A stretch of DNA of 64,000 nt from Serripes groenlandicus (taxonomy: Eukaryota > Mollusca > Bivalvia > Cardiida > Cardiidae): assembly GCA_031761405.1 (NCBI GenBank), contig JASEVX010000013.1, forward strand, positions 49,074,228-49,138,227, read 5' to 3'. A model generated the notes under the pieces. The model had not been told where the DNA came from. It saw only the letters and a program-made list of their open reading frames with translations, and made no database searches. The first letter of the stretch is position 1. Every line of letters begins with the position of its first letter. Of the stretch, positions 32,622 to 42,962 are shown in pieces. The position numbers and the translations under genes are program-made.

Positions 32622-32819
32622 GTATTCATTTAATCTCGTCAATGTACAGTCATGGTTATGTAATACATGTAGCTTTAACACGATAATACAAATAAAAAGC
32701 ACATGGCATTTCATGAAATTAAATATAAGAGACTGTGTCATACGTAAAGTCTGTAAAGCATTAATATTATAAGCATGTATCTAAATGGTATAAGAAAGAT
32801 TAGTATTTTAAATTCTGTA
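32622..32819 (+). repeat. Repeated segment Y, first part
   Basis: ACAAATAAAAAGCACATGGC and TTTCATGAAAT match 47875-47910. The rest of the match resumes at 33236 after the compound P1. Confidence 0.78.
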
Positions 32820-33230
32820 TTAATCCTTTCCCTCAAATAGACGCTTTCTGACGCCTCTGCAGCAGACGGCTTTTTGAAAACATAGTGACAAAAGAAGAAA
32901 TTGCTCAAAACGAGCAATTTTTCCTTTTGCAACAATATTTTCCACTTTTAGTCATAGGTTATCCATTCAATTATAGAGATTTTCTATGTTTTGACAAAAT
33001 ATGTTCAAAGTCCCACATACAGACGCTTTCTGATACGTCGGCATCAGACAGCATTTGAAAACGTTATGGCAAAACGTCAAATTGCTCATAATGAATAATT
33101 TCGCATTTTGCCACAATATTTTTAACTCAATACAATTATCATACTTTCGTTACGAAAATTTTAGACATTTTTTTCTAGATGCGTTTAAAGTCGTCGGCTG
33201 ACAAATTGATTGTAAATGGTAAGGGGTTAA
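32820..33230 (+). mobile_element. Compound of two P1 copies
   Basis: A TCATA-type copy (32820-33013) loses its right end at GTTCAAAGTC and continues directly as a TACAGACG-type copy (33014-33230). There is one TTAA at each outer end only. Confidence 0.8.
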
Positions 33231-33362
33231 TCTGTGATTGGAAGAGAAGACATTTTATATCCGATTAGTAAAATGTGCACTAACGCACAAATAAGAAATG
33301 TTTGCAGAAATCCAGTGTCGTCCTACTTCAGGTCGGAGTGAAACTAATTAACAGCCGTTTCT
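33231..33362 (+). repeat. Repeated segment Y, second part
   Basis: AAAATGTGCACTAACGCAC and GGTCGGAGTGAAACTAATTA match 48052-48150. Confidence 0.78.
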
Positions 33363-33514
33363 GTTTAACTCTTTCCAACCTGCAGACGCATTCTTACGCT
33401 TCTAAAGTAGACGACTTTTTGAAATCAGTGTGACAGAAGGAGGCATTGCTCACGATGAGCTTATTCTCCATGTGCCACAATGTTTTCAACCCTTATCAGT
33501 TATTTCCCTTTTCA

Positions 33515-33688
33515 TGAGTTTAAACTTATTTATTTTACATCGATTGCGAAACAAAGCTTTTAGCTTATATTAATCACGCTCGATATATGTATGCTTCGTG
33601 GAGATATAACCAGTACTCGCGCCGTTTGTGTGGACAAATCTCAAAGGCAAAACCCGCTCATCACGGGATTCGAACCCGGGAACTTTGG
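33515..33688 (-). mobile_element. SINE C inside P1
   Basis: Tail AAACTTATTTATTTTACATC at the left, head GGGATTCGAACCCGGG at the right. Confidence 0.8.
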
Positions 33689-33721
33689 AGATAATTCAAA
33701 CTTGCGACAATTTATTAATTT

Positions 33722-33887
33722 ATTGAGGTTTTACGCCGCTTTCAACATTATTTCAGTTATATCCCGGCGACAGTTCACTTATTCATGATCCCTGGGGAAA
33801 CAAACCAGTACTAGGCTAGAAAATGTGCCTTGCCCAAGGGCACTCCACCATGACCGTCGTGCCGGCACTGGGGATCGAACCCGGGAC
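33722..33887 (-). mobile_element. SINE D with a long flanking duplication
   Basis: GTTTTACGCCGCTTTCAACA at the tail side, ACCAGTACTAGGCTAG and GCCTTGCCCAAGGGCACTCC in the body, GGGGATCGAACCCGGGACC at the head. About 28 bp beginning CTTTGGAGATAATTCAAACT occur before (33683) and after (33888), one mismatch. Confidence 0.82.
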
Positions 33888-34050
33888 CTTTGGAGATAAT
33901 TCAAACTTTCGACAAAAGGTTTTCAAAGTCGTCTGCTTCAAGTTTTTTTTGTATTTTGGGAAAGGGTTAAATGAACAAATAAAATAAGATAAAAAAGAAA
34001 AGAAAAATTGAATATTTGAGGGAAATTAACACTATATCTTTAATGAGAGA

Positions 34051-34347
34051 ATTTATTTATTGATTGGGGTTTAACGCCGTTTTTAACAATTTCTCAGTTA
34101 TATCACAGCGGCCAGTTCACCTACTCATGTGTTTCCTGATTTTCTCACACCAGTACTCCACACAACAATCTTCCCAAGCAACTGACTGCCTTTCCACATA
34201 GACTTAGCCCATTGGTGGAAGACGAATGACGCATGTCGCAATGACTTTTGTCAAACGTCGGAAAAAAAGTTGGCCGAGCCTGGATTCGAACTCACAAACC
34301 CTGGAATGACAGCCCGCGTCGTTACCGACTGAGCTACCGGGACTCGA
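34051..34347 (-). mobile_element. SINE A, full length, perfect target duplication
   Basis: CTTTAATGAGAGA stands on both sides (34038-34050 and 34348-34360), a perfect 13-bp duplication. Head at the right (GGTAGCTCAGTCGGTAACGA with A and B boxes), TCAATAA tail at the left. The architecture (tRNA head, conserved middle, short-repeat tail) resembles the MetaSINE type described from bivalves, which I have not verified. Confidence 0.9.
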
Positions 34348-34455
34348 CTTTAATGAGAGAAAGGGATTGGAGAAATGAGATCTATTGGTTTTGTATCTAG
34401 GGTGAAGTGATCGCCTTGTCTCTGTAATAGACATGTGGAAACGGTTAGACCATAA

Positions 34456-34694
34456 TTAACCCTTTCACACTTGCAGACCCACTTTGACGCAATAGCAGCG
34501 GACGACTTTTGATAAAACATTGTGACAAAAGAAGAAATTGCTCAAAACGAGCAATTTCTTCTTTTGGCCACAATGGTTTTTTTAACCCTATTTAACAATT
34601 AAAACTCTCGATTTATAGATATTGTTCATGCTTTTGTCGAGATGTTTTTCAAAGTCGTCTGCTGCAGTATTGGTGTATGTGGGAAAAGGGTTGA
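34456..34694 (+). mobile_element. P1 MITE, complete
   Basis: Left TTAA, right TTGA. Core AGAAATTGCTCAAAACGAGC. Confidence 0.82.
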
Positions 34695-34983
34695 ACCATG
34701 ATTATGAACCGCGTAACATCTTTGTTCGCCCATTATCGCCTTGTTTGTTTGATACAGACGACTTTTGACGTCTCTTAAGCGGACGATTGATTTCAAACGT
34801 ACTGGAAAAATGAGAAAAACGTCTGTAATAGCATGTTGAAACGGTTGCAACGTGAGAAAGAAGGCCATAGTGTTATTTTAGGTCTCTGCTGTGGACGACT
34901 GTTTTAAAAATCATCATTGTTTAACGAATCGTATCTCATTTTCCAATAGGCTGTAAGCTCTGTTTCTCAATTATATACTGCAT

Positions 34984-35136
34984 ATGTCTATGTGGAAAAC
35001 CAGCCAGTTGCTTGGGAAGATTGTTGTGTGGAGTACTGGTGTGAGAAAACCAGGAAATGCATGAGTAGGTGAACTGGCCGCCGTGATATAACTGAGTAAT
35101 TGTTAAAAACGGCGTTAAACCCCAATCAATCAATAT
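34984..35136 (+). mobile_element. SINE A, 5'-truncated
   Basis: Starts at GTCTATGTGGAAAACCAGCC, lacks the tRNA head, ends AACCCCAATCAATCAA. Confidence 0.85.
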
Positions 35137-35144
35137 ACTTCATA

Positions 35145-35262
35145 TACCGCCGGATGGTGTAGTGGTAGTGCGTCCACCTCGGGTGCGGGGTTGATCCCCG
35201 GCACTCAGGGTTGCAGGGTTATCAATGTGACTGACTGGCTGGGGACAGAATAAAATAAGCTT
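35145..35262 (+). mobile_element. SINE B head and start of body
   Basis: GGATGGTGTAGTGGTAGTGC, GGTTGATCCCCGGCACTCAG, then CTGACTGGCTGGGGACAG. Confidence 0.7.
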
Positions 35263-35432
35263 TGATTAGCCATGTGCATTGGTATGGGTAGGTCGTGCGT
35301 TGCCATCCTCTCTCTTGCCTTATCAAGAATAAGTTATTAGTAGTTTATAGAAATGTATTAGTGTTAATGCGAATATTGATTGCACATTGATGTCATAAAC
35401 ATACAATTTCTAAGGTTTTCCATATGTAATTG

Positions 35433-35560
35433 TATTTGACGCCGTTTTCAACACAATTATTAATTATCAATACTACTATTTATTCGTGATGCATGGGTAG
35501 ACACACCAGTGCTATGCTAGTAGACGTGTCTTGACAAAGGACTCTAAACTGTTAAACAAG
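35433..35560 (-). mobile_element. SINE D fragment
   Basis: TTGACGCCGTTTTCAACACA and ACACCAGTGCTATGCTAG. Confidence 0.6.
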
Positions 35561-35782
35561 GGACGTCCCGTTTAATTTATGGGTTGGAATATCCAAGAGT
35601 AACGCAACAATTTCCATATCCACTGTTACTGTGTTAGTATTTTATAAATCCCGGGATATTAGGTCACTTTACTTTTGGCTTTTATTAGTTAGATGATGTT
35701 GAAAAGTATGTATAACTCAACAAAACTAACCTGATCCTGACCTTTGTACTCCTTGCAAATACTACACAAGGTCAATGCTCGA

Positions 35783-36020
35783 GTAGCGTAATTATTGCAC
35801 GTGCAGCGACACGGGCCGTCATTCCACGGGTTGTACGTTCAAACGTCAGCTCGGCCAACACTCTTTTCGAATTTTGACAAATGTCAATGAGGCAAAGCGT
35901 CTTTCGACTTTTAAGCAACGGACTAAAAGTATGTGTGGCACATCAGCTAGTTGCTTGAACAGACTATTGAGGGAAAGCCTGGAAACACATTGGTACGTGA
36001 AATAGCCACGTAGGTGGCAG
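35783..36020 (+). mobile_element. SINE A, decayed, with head
   Basis: The tRNA-like head CGTACGTTCAAACG region (35790-35850), CTCGGCCAAC, then GCTAGTTGCTTGAACAGACT and GGAAAGCCTGGAAACAC. The tail is missing. Confidence 0.65.
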
Positions 36021-36102
36021 CAAAGGTGTTGAGTAGGGGAATTAGTACAATTAGAAAACCGGGGCGTGTGAATAAATATGTTTGGTAACCAACAGAATAA
36101 AA

Positions 36103-36435
36103 GGGCCATATGCTAATATAAGCGAAATAAAAGACAAATAAAACAATGAGCAATTTCAAACATTTTAACTCATATCTATGCATTATATTTTATTGTGCTG
36201 AATCTAATTTAGGGGTATTCAGTGGCATGATCATGATTATGTGGGCCATGTGCTAATATAAGCGAAATAAAAGACAAATTAAACAATGAGCAATTTCAAT
36301 CATGTTATTTCATATACATATCTATGCATTATATTTAATTGTGCTGAATCTAATTTAGAGGTATTTAGTGGTATGATCATTTAAATGACTGGGTGTGTCA
36401 TATCAATTTGTGTTTTAAAACATAAACACAGAAAT
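36103..36435 (+). repeat. Duplicated unit flanking the 34-bp repeat
   Basis: AAGCGAAATAAAAGACAAAT and GCATTATATTTAATTGTGCT occur at 36117, 36250 and 36902. Unit of about 140-300 bp, part of the same tandem block. Confidence 0.85.
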
Positions 36436-36850
36436 TCATCATGGAGATTTCGAATACCGTGTTATTTTTGCCATGGGGATTTTGATTACTAGGGCAATTT
36501 TAACCCATGGGGATCTTGATTACTAGGGCAATTTTAACCCATGGGGATTTTGATTACTAGGGCAATTTTAACCCATGGGGATTTTGATTACTAGGGTAAT
36601 TTTAACCCATGGGGATTTTGATTACTAGGGCAATTTTAACCCATGGGGATTTTAATTACTAGGGCAATTTTAACCCATGGGGATTTTGATTATTAAGGCA
36701 ATTTTAACCCATGGGGATTTGAATTACTAAGATAATTTTAACCCATGGGGATTTTGATTACTAGGGTAATTTTAACCCATGGGGATTTTGTTTACTAAGG
36801 CAATTTTAACCCATGGGAATTTTGATGACTAGGGCAATTTAAACCGGGCG
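36436..36850 (+). repeat. 34-bp minisatellite, first block, about 12 copies
   Basis: Unit CCATGGGGATTTTGATTACT plus AGGGCAATTTTAAC. Confidence 0.93.
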
Positions 36851-37080
36851 TGTGAATAAATGTGTTTGGTAACCAACATAATTAAAGGGCCATGTGCTAA
36901 TATAAGCGAAATAAAAGACAAATTAAACAATGAGCAATTTCAATCATGTTATTTCATATACATATCTATACATTATATTTAATTGTGCTGAATCTAATTT
37001 AGGGGTATTCAGTGGTATGATCATTTAAATGACTGGCTGTGTCATATAAATTTGTGTTTTAAAACATAAACACAGAAATT
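36851..37080 (+). repeat. Third copy of the duplicated flanking unit
   Basis: Repeats GTGTGAATAAATGTGTTTGG to AACACAGAAATTCATCATGG, as at 36065-36440. Confidence 0.85.
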
Positions 37081-37265
37081 CATCATGGGGATTTCGAATA
37101 CCGTGTTATTTTTGTCATGGGGATTTTGATTACGAGGGCAATTTTAACCCATGGGGATTTTAATTACTAGGGCAATTTTAACCCATGGGGATTTGGATTA
37201 CTAAGGCAATTTTAACCCATGGGGATTTGGATTACTAAGGCAATTTTAACCCATGGGGATTTTGA
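37081..37265 (+). repeat. 34-bp minisatellite, second block, about 5 copies
   Basis: Same unit as 36436. The whole arrangement (flank plus repeats) is duplicated. Confidence 0.92.
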
Positions 37266-37269
37266 ATGT

Positions 37270-37345
37270 CTCCCCATTGATATGGCTGATATTTAATGGA
37301 AAACGGCGTTAAGTCCAAATATATCGACCAATCAATCAATCGCTA
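37270..37345 (+). mobile_element. SINE tail fragment
   Basis: AATGGAAAACGGCGTTAAGT then AATCAATCAATCG. Confidence 0.6.
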
Positions 37346-37359
37346 TTGCACGTGTTGGT

Positions 37360-37659
37360 TGATTGATTGATTGATTGGGGTTTAACGCCGTTTTTAACAA
37401 TTTCTCAGTTATATCACGGCGGCTAGTTCACCTACTCATGCATTTCCTGGTTTTCTCACACCAGTACTCCACACAACAATCTTCCCAAGCAACTGGCTGC
37501 TTTTCCACATAGACTTAGCCCATTGGTGGAAGATGAATGACGCATGTCGCATTGACTTTTGTCAATCGTCGGAAAGAAAGTTGGCCAATCCGGGATTCGA
37601 ACTCACAACCCCTGGATTGACAGCCTGCGTTGCTACCGACTGAGCTACCGGGGCTCGGC
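37360..37659 (-). mobile_element. SINE A, full length, perfect target duplication
   Basis: TGCACGTGTTGGT on both sides (37347-37359 and 37660-37672). The tail is (ATCA)n. Head GGTAGCTCAGTCGGTAGCAA. Confidence 0.9.
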
Positions 37660-37672
37660 TGCACGTGTTGGT

Positions 37673-38026
37673 AAAGAAAGACCTACCTGCCTGCCTGCGA
37701 ATCTATGATAAACGACCCAAAATGGTAACTGCTGTACTGAAATGAATTGAAACATTCTATCTCTAATTGACATTTACGAAGTCTGATCTGGCTCTGTAAA
37801 TGCCTGACCATTTGGTTTTCACAGAAGGCAGTTGGTGTGTATTAATGTTATGCCGTGTTGTTTGTCTATTTACATTTTTCAATTTGATTCATGAAATAAC
37901 TCAGCCATGGTTTAACAAATTACGAACTGTTTCAAACTGACGAAAATTCCTGTATCTCATTAGGATAGAGAATGATATCGTACTGTTGAAAATGATGTCA
38001 ACCCAAATTATCCAAGCGTCAAGCTA
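37673..38026. other. No feature recognised
   Basis: Unique-looking DNA between a SINE A duplication and a P1 copy. Confidence 0.5.
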
Positions 38027-38257
38027 AACCCTTTTACCACTTGTAGATGCAGTTAGACGCATCTGCAGCAGACGACTTTTGAAAATTATGTTGCAAAAGG
38101 AAATATTGCATATAATTAACAATTTCTTCTTCTGCCACATTTGTTTAAAAACTCTATTCAACAATAAAGCTATTAGTTTTTGAGATATTCCCCTTGTTTT
38201 GTCGAGATGATTTCAAAGTCGTCTGATGCAGACTTGTTGTATTTGGTAAATGGACAA
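38027..38257 (+). mobile_element. P1 MITE with a duplicated right flank
   Basis: A decayed core (GCATATAATTAAC). The right end and the following about 40 bp (GGTATAAAAAGGGGTGAAC) recur after the next copy. Confidence 0.75.
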
Positions 38258-38575
38258 TATTGTGTGGTATAAAAAGGGGTGAACAGCCGATGTTAACCCT
38301 TTCCCTCATATAGACGCTTTTTGACACCTCTGCAGCAGACGGCTTTTTTGAAAACATAGTGACAAAACAAAGAAGAAATTGCACAAAACGTGCACTTTCT
38401 CTTTTTGCCACATTGTTTTCCACTTTTTGTCATAGGTTATCCATTCAATTATGGAGATTTTCTATGTTTTGAAAAAAATATGTTCAAAGTCGTCTGCTGC
38501 AGACTTGCTGTATTTTGTAAAGGGACAATATTCTATGGTATAAAAAAAAGGGGGTGAACAGCCCATGTTAAAAGA
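38224..38575 (+). repeat. 70-bp direct repeat around a P1 copy
   Basis: TGTATTTGGTAAATGGACAA to GTGAACAGCCGATGTTA (38232-38295) recurs as TGTATTTTGTAAAGGGACAA to GAACAGCCCATGTTA (38510-38572). Confidence 0.8.
38293..38526 (+). mobile_element. P1 MITE followed by the same flank
   Basis: Left TTAA, stem variant GCACAAAACGTGC. The right terminus is TTTTGTAAAGGGAC, as in the copy before it. Confidence 0.8.
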
Positions 38576-38713
38576 CATGTGACTCGTGTGGAACTAATTA
38601 GCATACACGGGGATACCTTTACCGCCACACGGTCCCTCATTTGCATACCAATATGTTATAATCAGCAAGTCTGGATTGTTTTCCAACCCTTTACCCGACG
38701 CAGACGAATGCTT

Positions 38714-38942
38714 TTAACCCTTTCCCACATACAACTAATTTGCAGCAGACGACTTTGAACATATTTTGTCAAAACATGGAAAATCTCTATAATTGAATGG
38801 ATAACCAATGATAATAAGTTGAAAACATTGTGGCCAAAGGTGAAATTGCTCATCATGAGCAATTTCACCTTTGGCCACAATGTTTTCAGAAGTCGTCTGC
38901 TGCTATTGCGTTGAAATGCGTCTGCAGGAGGGAAAGGGTTAT
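38714..38942 (-). mobile_element. P1 MITE with a perfect long palindrome
   Basis: The centre reads GAAAACATTGTGGCCAAAGG and its exact complement around GCTCATCATGAGC. Left TTAA, right TTAT. Confidence 0.85.
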
Positions 38943-39019
38943 GCAGCAGGCGACTCTTTCGTAAGTTATTTTCGAGAACAAAAGAGAGAAATTACGCAAA
39001 ACGAGAAGTGCTTATCTTA

Positions 39020-39252
39020 TTAACACTTTTCCCTCATACGACATTCGGCAGCAGACGACTTTGAACATATTTTGTCAAATAATGGAAAATCTCTATAATT
39101 GAATGGATAACCTATGACTAAAAGTGGAAAACATTGTGGCAGAAAGGAGAAATTTGCTCGTTTTGAGCAGTTTCTTCTTTTGTTACAACGTTTTCTAAAA
39201 AGCCGTCTGCTGCAGAGGCGTCAGAAAGCGTCTATATGAGGGAAAGGGTTAA
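39020..39252 (-). mobile_element. P1 MITE, complete
   Basis: TTAA at both ends, left terminus CACTTTTCCC; loop GTTTT. Confidence 0.85.
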
Positions 39253-39363
39253 TACCGATCTCTATCAAACGTCGGATGTTCTACAATGTTTAAATAATTT
39301 TATAAAAATGTTTTCCAAAGCGAACTTCTCCCTTTAAAAGAAAAGGTAGATAAGGTAAAACAA

Positions 39364-39594
39364 TTAACCCTTTCCCACGTATAGACGCTTTCTGACGCCT
39401 CTGCAGCAGACGGCTTTTTAGAAAACATAGTGACAAAAGAAGAAATTGCACAAAACGTGCAATTTCTCCTTTTGCCACAATGTTTTCCACTTTTTGTCAT
39501 AGGTTATCCATTCAATTATGGGGATTTTCTATGTTTTGTCAAAATGCGTTCAAAGTCGTCTGCTGAAGAATTGTCGTATGAGGGAAAGGGTTAA
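39364..39594 (+). mobile_element. P1 MITE, complete
   Basis: Stem variant GCACAAAACGTGC. The right TTAA is shared with the next copy. Confidence 0.87.
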
Positions 39595-39832
39595 CCCTTT
39601 CCCACGTATAGACGCGGATAAACCTATCTGAATGAAGCAGGCAACTTTTAAAAAAAAATCTGGCAAAAAAAAGAAATTGCTTTTAATGAACAATTTCTTC
39701 TTTTGCATCAAAACTTTCAAACTGACTGTTGTCAATAATTCAACTTTAAGTATTAGATATATTTCACACTTTTGCCTAGATGTTAAACAAAGTCGTTTGC
39801 TGCAGATTTGTCGAATTAGGGGTATGGATTAA
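39591..39832 (+). mobile_element. P1 MITE abutting
   Basis: Diverged copy, core GCTTTTAATGAACAA, ending GGGGTATGGA TTAA. Confidence 0.75.
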
Positions 39833-39880
39833 ATACCATTAATACCTCTTTATGGATTATCCGTGTCACTGTTGGGACAA

Positions 39881-40321
39881 TTTAGCCCTGTCCGCCATAT
39901 GACAAAACTGCGGGAGACGATTTTGAAAACATCTGGTTAGAAATATGGTAAACCTCTATAAATAAAACTGTTACCATCGATTAGAGTTGTGAACACATTG
40001 TGAAAGAGGGAGAAATTGCACATCACTTGCAGACGCATTTTAACGCAATATCAGCAGACGACTTTTGAAAACATTGTGGCCAAAGGTGAAATTGCTCATG
40101 ATGAGCAATTTCACCTTTGGCCACAATGTTTTCCACTTATAGTCGTTGGTTATCCATTCACTATTATAGAGATTTACCATTTTTTGACAAAATATGTTCA
40201 AAGTCGTCTGCTGCAAATAACTTGTATGTGGGAAAGAGCAATTTCTCCTTTTGCCACACTGTTTTGATACGTCGTCTGCTGAAAAGGTTTCAGAAAGCGT
40301 CTGTAAGTGGGAGAGGGTTAT
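39881..40321 (-). mobile_element. P1 MITE with a second P1 inside its hairpin loop
   Basis: The outer minus copy runs up to GAGAAATTGCACATC. A plus copy (40023-40235, itself a perfect GCTCATGATGAGC palindrome) follows. The outer copy then resumes at AGCAATTTCTCC and ends GAGAGGGTTAT. The inner copy lacks its TTAA and CCC ends. Confidence 0.7.
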
Positions 40322-40369
40322 TGTAGGATTCATAGATTTGTGAGCTGGCGTTTAGCTGTAAATTAATTT

Positions 40370-40562
40370 GAGCCGTTCCATGAGAAAACCAACATTGTGG
40401 ACTTAAGCAAGCAGGCAGGTTTCACGAATCATTACTCTATACTACTTTTTCCGCCAGAGACGGAATGTGTTGGACCGGATTAGCATACACGGACTGCGCG
40501 GGCTGATATGGGTCGATACATTACACAGAGCCCATGATGTTGGTTTCTCTTGGAAGGGCTCA
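40370..40562 (+). mobile_element. H1 palindromic MITE, left arm shortened
   Basis: GAGCCGTTCCATGAGAAAAC at the left, TTGGTTTCTCTTGGAAGGGC at the right. The left arm lost its ATCAGCC part. Confidence 0.78.
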
Positions 40563-40740
40563 TTTGTAAATAAGAGTGTTTAGCATTGAATGTATACTAA
40601 CGAACTCAAGAACCCAAATCCTGAAGGAATAAAAGAAAAGAATTGGTGACATTTGGAGACAATTATGTATCAATATTCGCACGCTAAATCTCACATAAAA
40701 ATCTGGTCTAACTTAAACTTAACTAGTGCATACCTATTAA

Positions 40741-40905
40741 TTAACCCTTTTCCTCATATAGACGCTTTGTGACGCGTCTGCAGCAGACGTCTTTTTGAAA
40801 ACATACTGATTCTAGTCAATGTTTCTGCATTTACCCTAGGTGTGCATAGAAATGTTCAAAGTCGTCTACTGTTTCATATTTGGTGTGTAAGTTTGAAAGA
40901 GCCAA
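40741..40905 (+). mobile_element. P1 MITE, core deleted
   Basis: Left TTAA and CTGCAGCAGACG, then directly GTCAATGTTTCTGC and GTTCAAAGTCGTCTACTG. Confidence 0.7.
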
Positions 40906-41640
40906 CTTATAAATGAACTAATTTCCACACCCTCTTCAATATGCTGGTAAATGGAAAGATGTTTCATTCATAGTACGTAATATATAAGTAGGTAAATTGT
41001 TTATTATTGTGACATGTGTTAACAATTTATAATATACATTCATAATTTTGTTTCTGTACGTCTTTGACAATGTTTGGATATGATAATGTGTGGCAGCATG
41101 CGTATGTGTATGTAAATAAATTGATATGTGATTCCATATGTCTTTTACTACATATTCATCTGTATGGTATCGATGGCTATTCTCCTTTACATCTTCTTAT
41201 ATGACAAGGCAGTTTGTCCTCCAAAACTATATTCATACCATTCTTTCTTTGATACACACATATATGTATATTTGTCTTGTATATTTGTAAATGACCATAG
41301 ACTTTGTAAAGTTCGAGTCAATAAAACATATTCTGGTTTCATAATTTAACAATAAATATGTGTTTTAGTACCCCCATACCCCATGGGCCTATACGTCACC
41401 AGAGAAAACGGTAATCGGACACAGAGAAAACATGTTACATTATGATTTATCATACAAATATACATGAATTATATACAAAATATCGTGATCGGACGTTCTT
41501 GAATTATCTTGAAAAGAATGTTTTCAAAATAATAAACTGCTGTATGTGTAACCTTTCCCTCGTAAATAAATAAACATCGAAGTTAGAGCAGCGTAGAAAT
41601 CCTTGTGAGAAAAGTTGATGTATTACCAGTACCATCGGTA
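40906..41640. other. AT-rich DNA, possible old retroelement 3' end
   Basis: TGTACGTCTTTGACAATGTT, ATTTGTCTTGTATATTTGTA and several AATAAA signals look like a 3' untranslated tail, but no reverse transcriptase frame precedes it. Inference only. Confidence 0.3.
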
Positions 41641-41644
41641 AGTA

Positions 41645-41985
41645 TACCCTGACTGACTCCCTGGTGTAGCGGTAGAGCATCCACCGCGGTTTCAGGAGGT
41701 CGTAGGTTCTATCCCCGGCCGGTCATACCAAATATATTAAGATGGTACTAACGGTTCTTCCTCCTTGACGCTTAGGGTTGTTCGGTTCAGCATTACGACT
41801 GCTCGATGGTTTCGGTATAAATTGAGTAGTAGTAGTATTAATAGTAGTAGTAGTACCTATTATGCTCGCCAAATGGCTTCATGTCGAACGGCGAGGGTAA
41901 ATAACCCCAAACTAATAATGATAATTTACCTAGGAAACGCCGTGATATAACTGAAAATTGTTGAAAATGGCATAAAGCATCATTC
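41645..41985 (+). mobile_element. SINE B, full length, microsatellite inside
   Basis: Head GGTGTAGCGGTAGAGCATCC and GTTCTATCCCCGG. The body is interrupted by (TAG)n at about 41827-41855 and an unrelated 60-bp stretch, ending AAACGCCGTGATATAACTGA. Confidence 0.78.
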
Positions 41986-42066
41986 CTTGGTAAGTTACCG
42001 GTACTAACCCAAATAACGTGTATTGGCTCATCGACGTTATAATGTTTACAGTTCTCGAAAATCTCA

Positions 42067-42280
42067 TTAACCCTTTCAGCGCCGAATTGTTTGAAGTAGA
42101 CTCTTCCATGTTCAAACTCGGATGATTCTATTTTCATGTTATAGGATTTTTGGAATATTTTTATAACTCACAGCCAAACAATGCAGATTCCAGGTGAGAG
42201 AGCTCGTCACGAGCTGACTCACCTGAATCTGTATTGTTTGCAAAAAAGCTAAATACTGCCTTTGGCGCTGAAAGAGTTAA
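42067..42280 (+). mobile_element. P2 MITE, complete (piggyBac-like)
   Basis: TTAA at both ends, terminal repeats CCTTTCAGCGCCGAA and TTTGGCGCTGAAAGAG. The central palindrome is AGCTCGTCACGAGCT inside AGGTGAG/CTCACCT and AACAATGCAGATT/AATCTGTATTGTT. A different family from P1 with the same TTAA habit and hairpin layout. Confidence 0.85.
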
Positions 42281-42360
42281 AACCAGATCTAAGACGTCGA
42301 TCCATATAGTATACGATCAGCGAAGTATTTGGTCGATCTAAATGAGAGTTCACACGCACT

Positions 42361-42450
42361 CGAATTCTGACGCATCTGTAGCCGATGATAATACAAAGTG
42401 GCAAAAGCAGGCATCTGTTGCAGAGCTGTTGTATGTGGATGATGGTTAAT
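42361..42450 (+). mobile_element. P1 deletion derivative
   Basis: GACGCATCTGTAGCCGATGA, a trace of the core, and TTGTATGTGGATGATGG TTAA. Confidence 0.5.
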
Positions 42451-42485
42451 ACTTTCATAGCAGTTCCAAACTAGCGCTTTTTTAA

Positions 42486-42712
42486 TTAACCCTTTCCCAC
42501 ATATAGACGCATGCTGACGTATCTGCAGCAGACGACTTTTGAAAACGTTGCGACAAAATGAGAAATTGCTCAAAACGAGCACTTCGTCCTTTTTGTCACA
42601 ACGTTTTCAACGCTTTTCAGTATTTAAAACTACAATTATAGAGATTTCCACCCTATTTTGAAGAGTAGACATTTCCAAAGTCGTCTGCTACAGCCGATGT
42701 CAGGGTTTATTG
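42486..42712 (+). mobile_element. P1 MITE, right end decayed
   Basis: Left TTAA; core GCTCAAAACGAGC with the right arm altered to ACTTCGTCC. Confidence 0.8.
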
Positions 42713-42731
42713 CCACTTCGTTTTGTCAGTT

Positions 42732-42962
42732 TTAACCCTTACTCTCATACGACAATTCTGCAGCAGACGAATTTGAACATATTTTGTCAAAAAAATGGAA
42801 AATCTCTATAATTGAATGGATAACCTATGACTAAAAGTGGAAAACATTGTGGCAAAAGGGGAAATTGCTCGTTTTGAGCAATTTCTTCTTTTGTCACAAT
42901 GTTTTCAAAAATCCGTCTGCTGCAGAGGCGTCAGAAAGCGTCCATATGAGGGAAAAGGTTAA
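42732..42962 (-). mobile_element. P1 MITE, complete
   Basis: TTAA at both ends. The right one (42959-42962) is shared with the next element. Confidence 0.87.

Larger units (their letters stand above)
33365..33970 (+). mobile_element. P1 MITE holding two nested SINEs
   Basis: The left part (33365-33514, core GCTCACGATGAGC) and right part (33916-33970, GTCGTCTGCTTC to GGGAAAGGG TTAA) bracket a SINE C and a SINE D. Confidence 0.75.

Noticed and set aside
34740..34865. P1 fragment
   Set aside because: ACAGACGACTTTTGACGTCTC is suggestive, but the remainder does not follow the P1 order.
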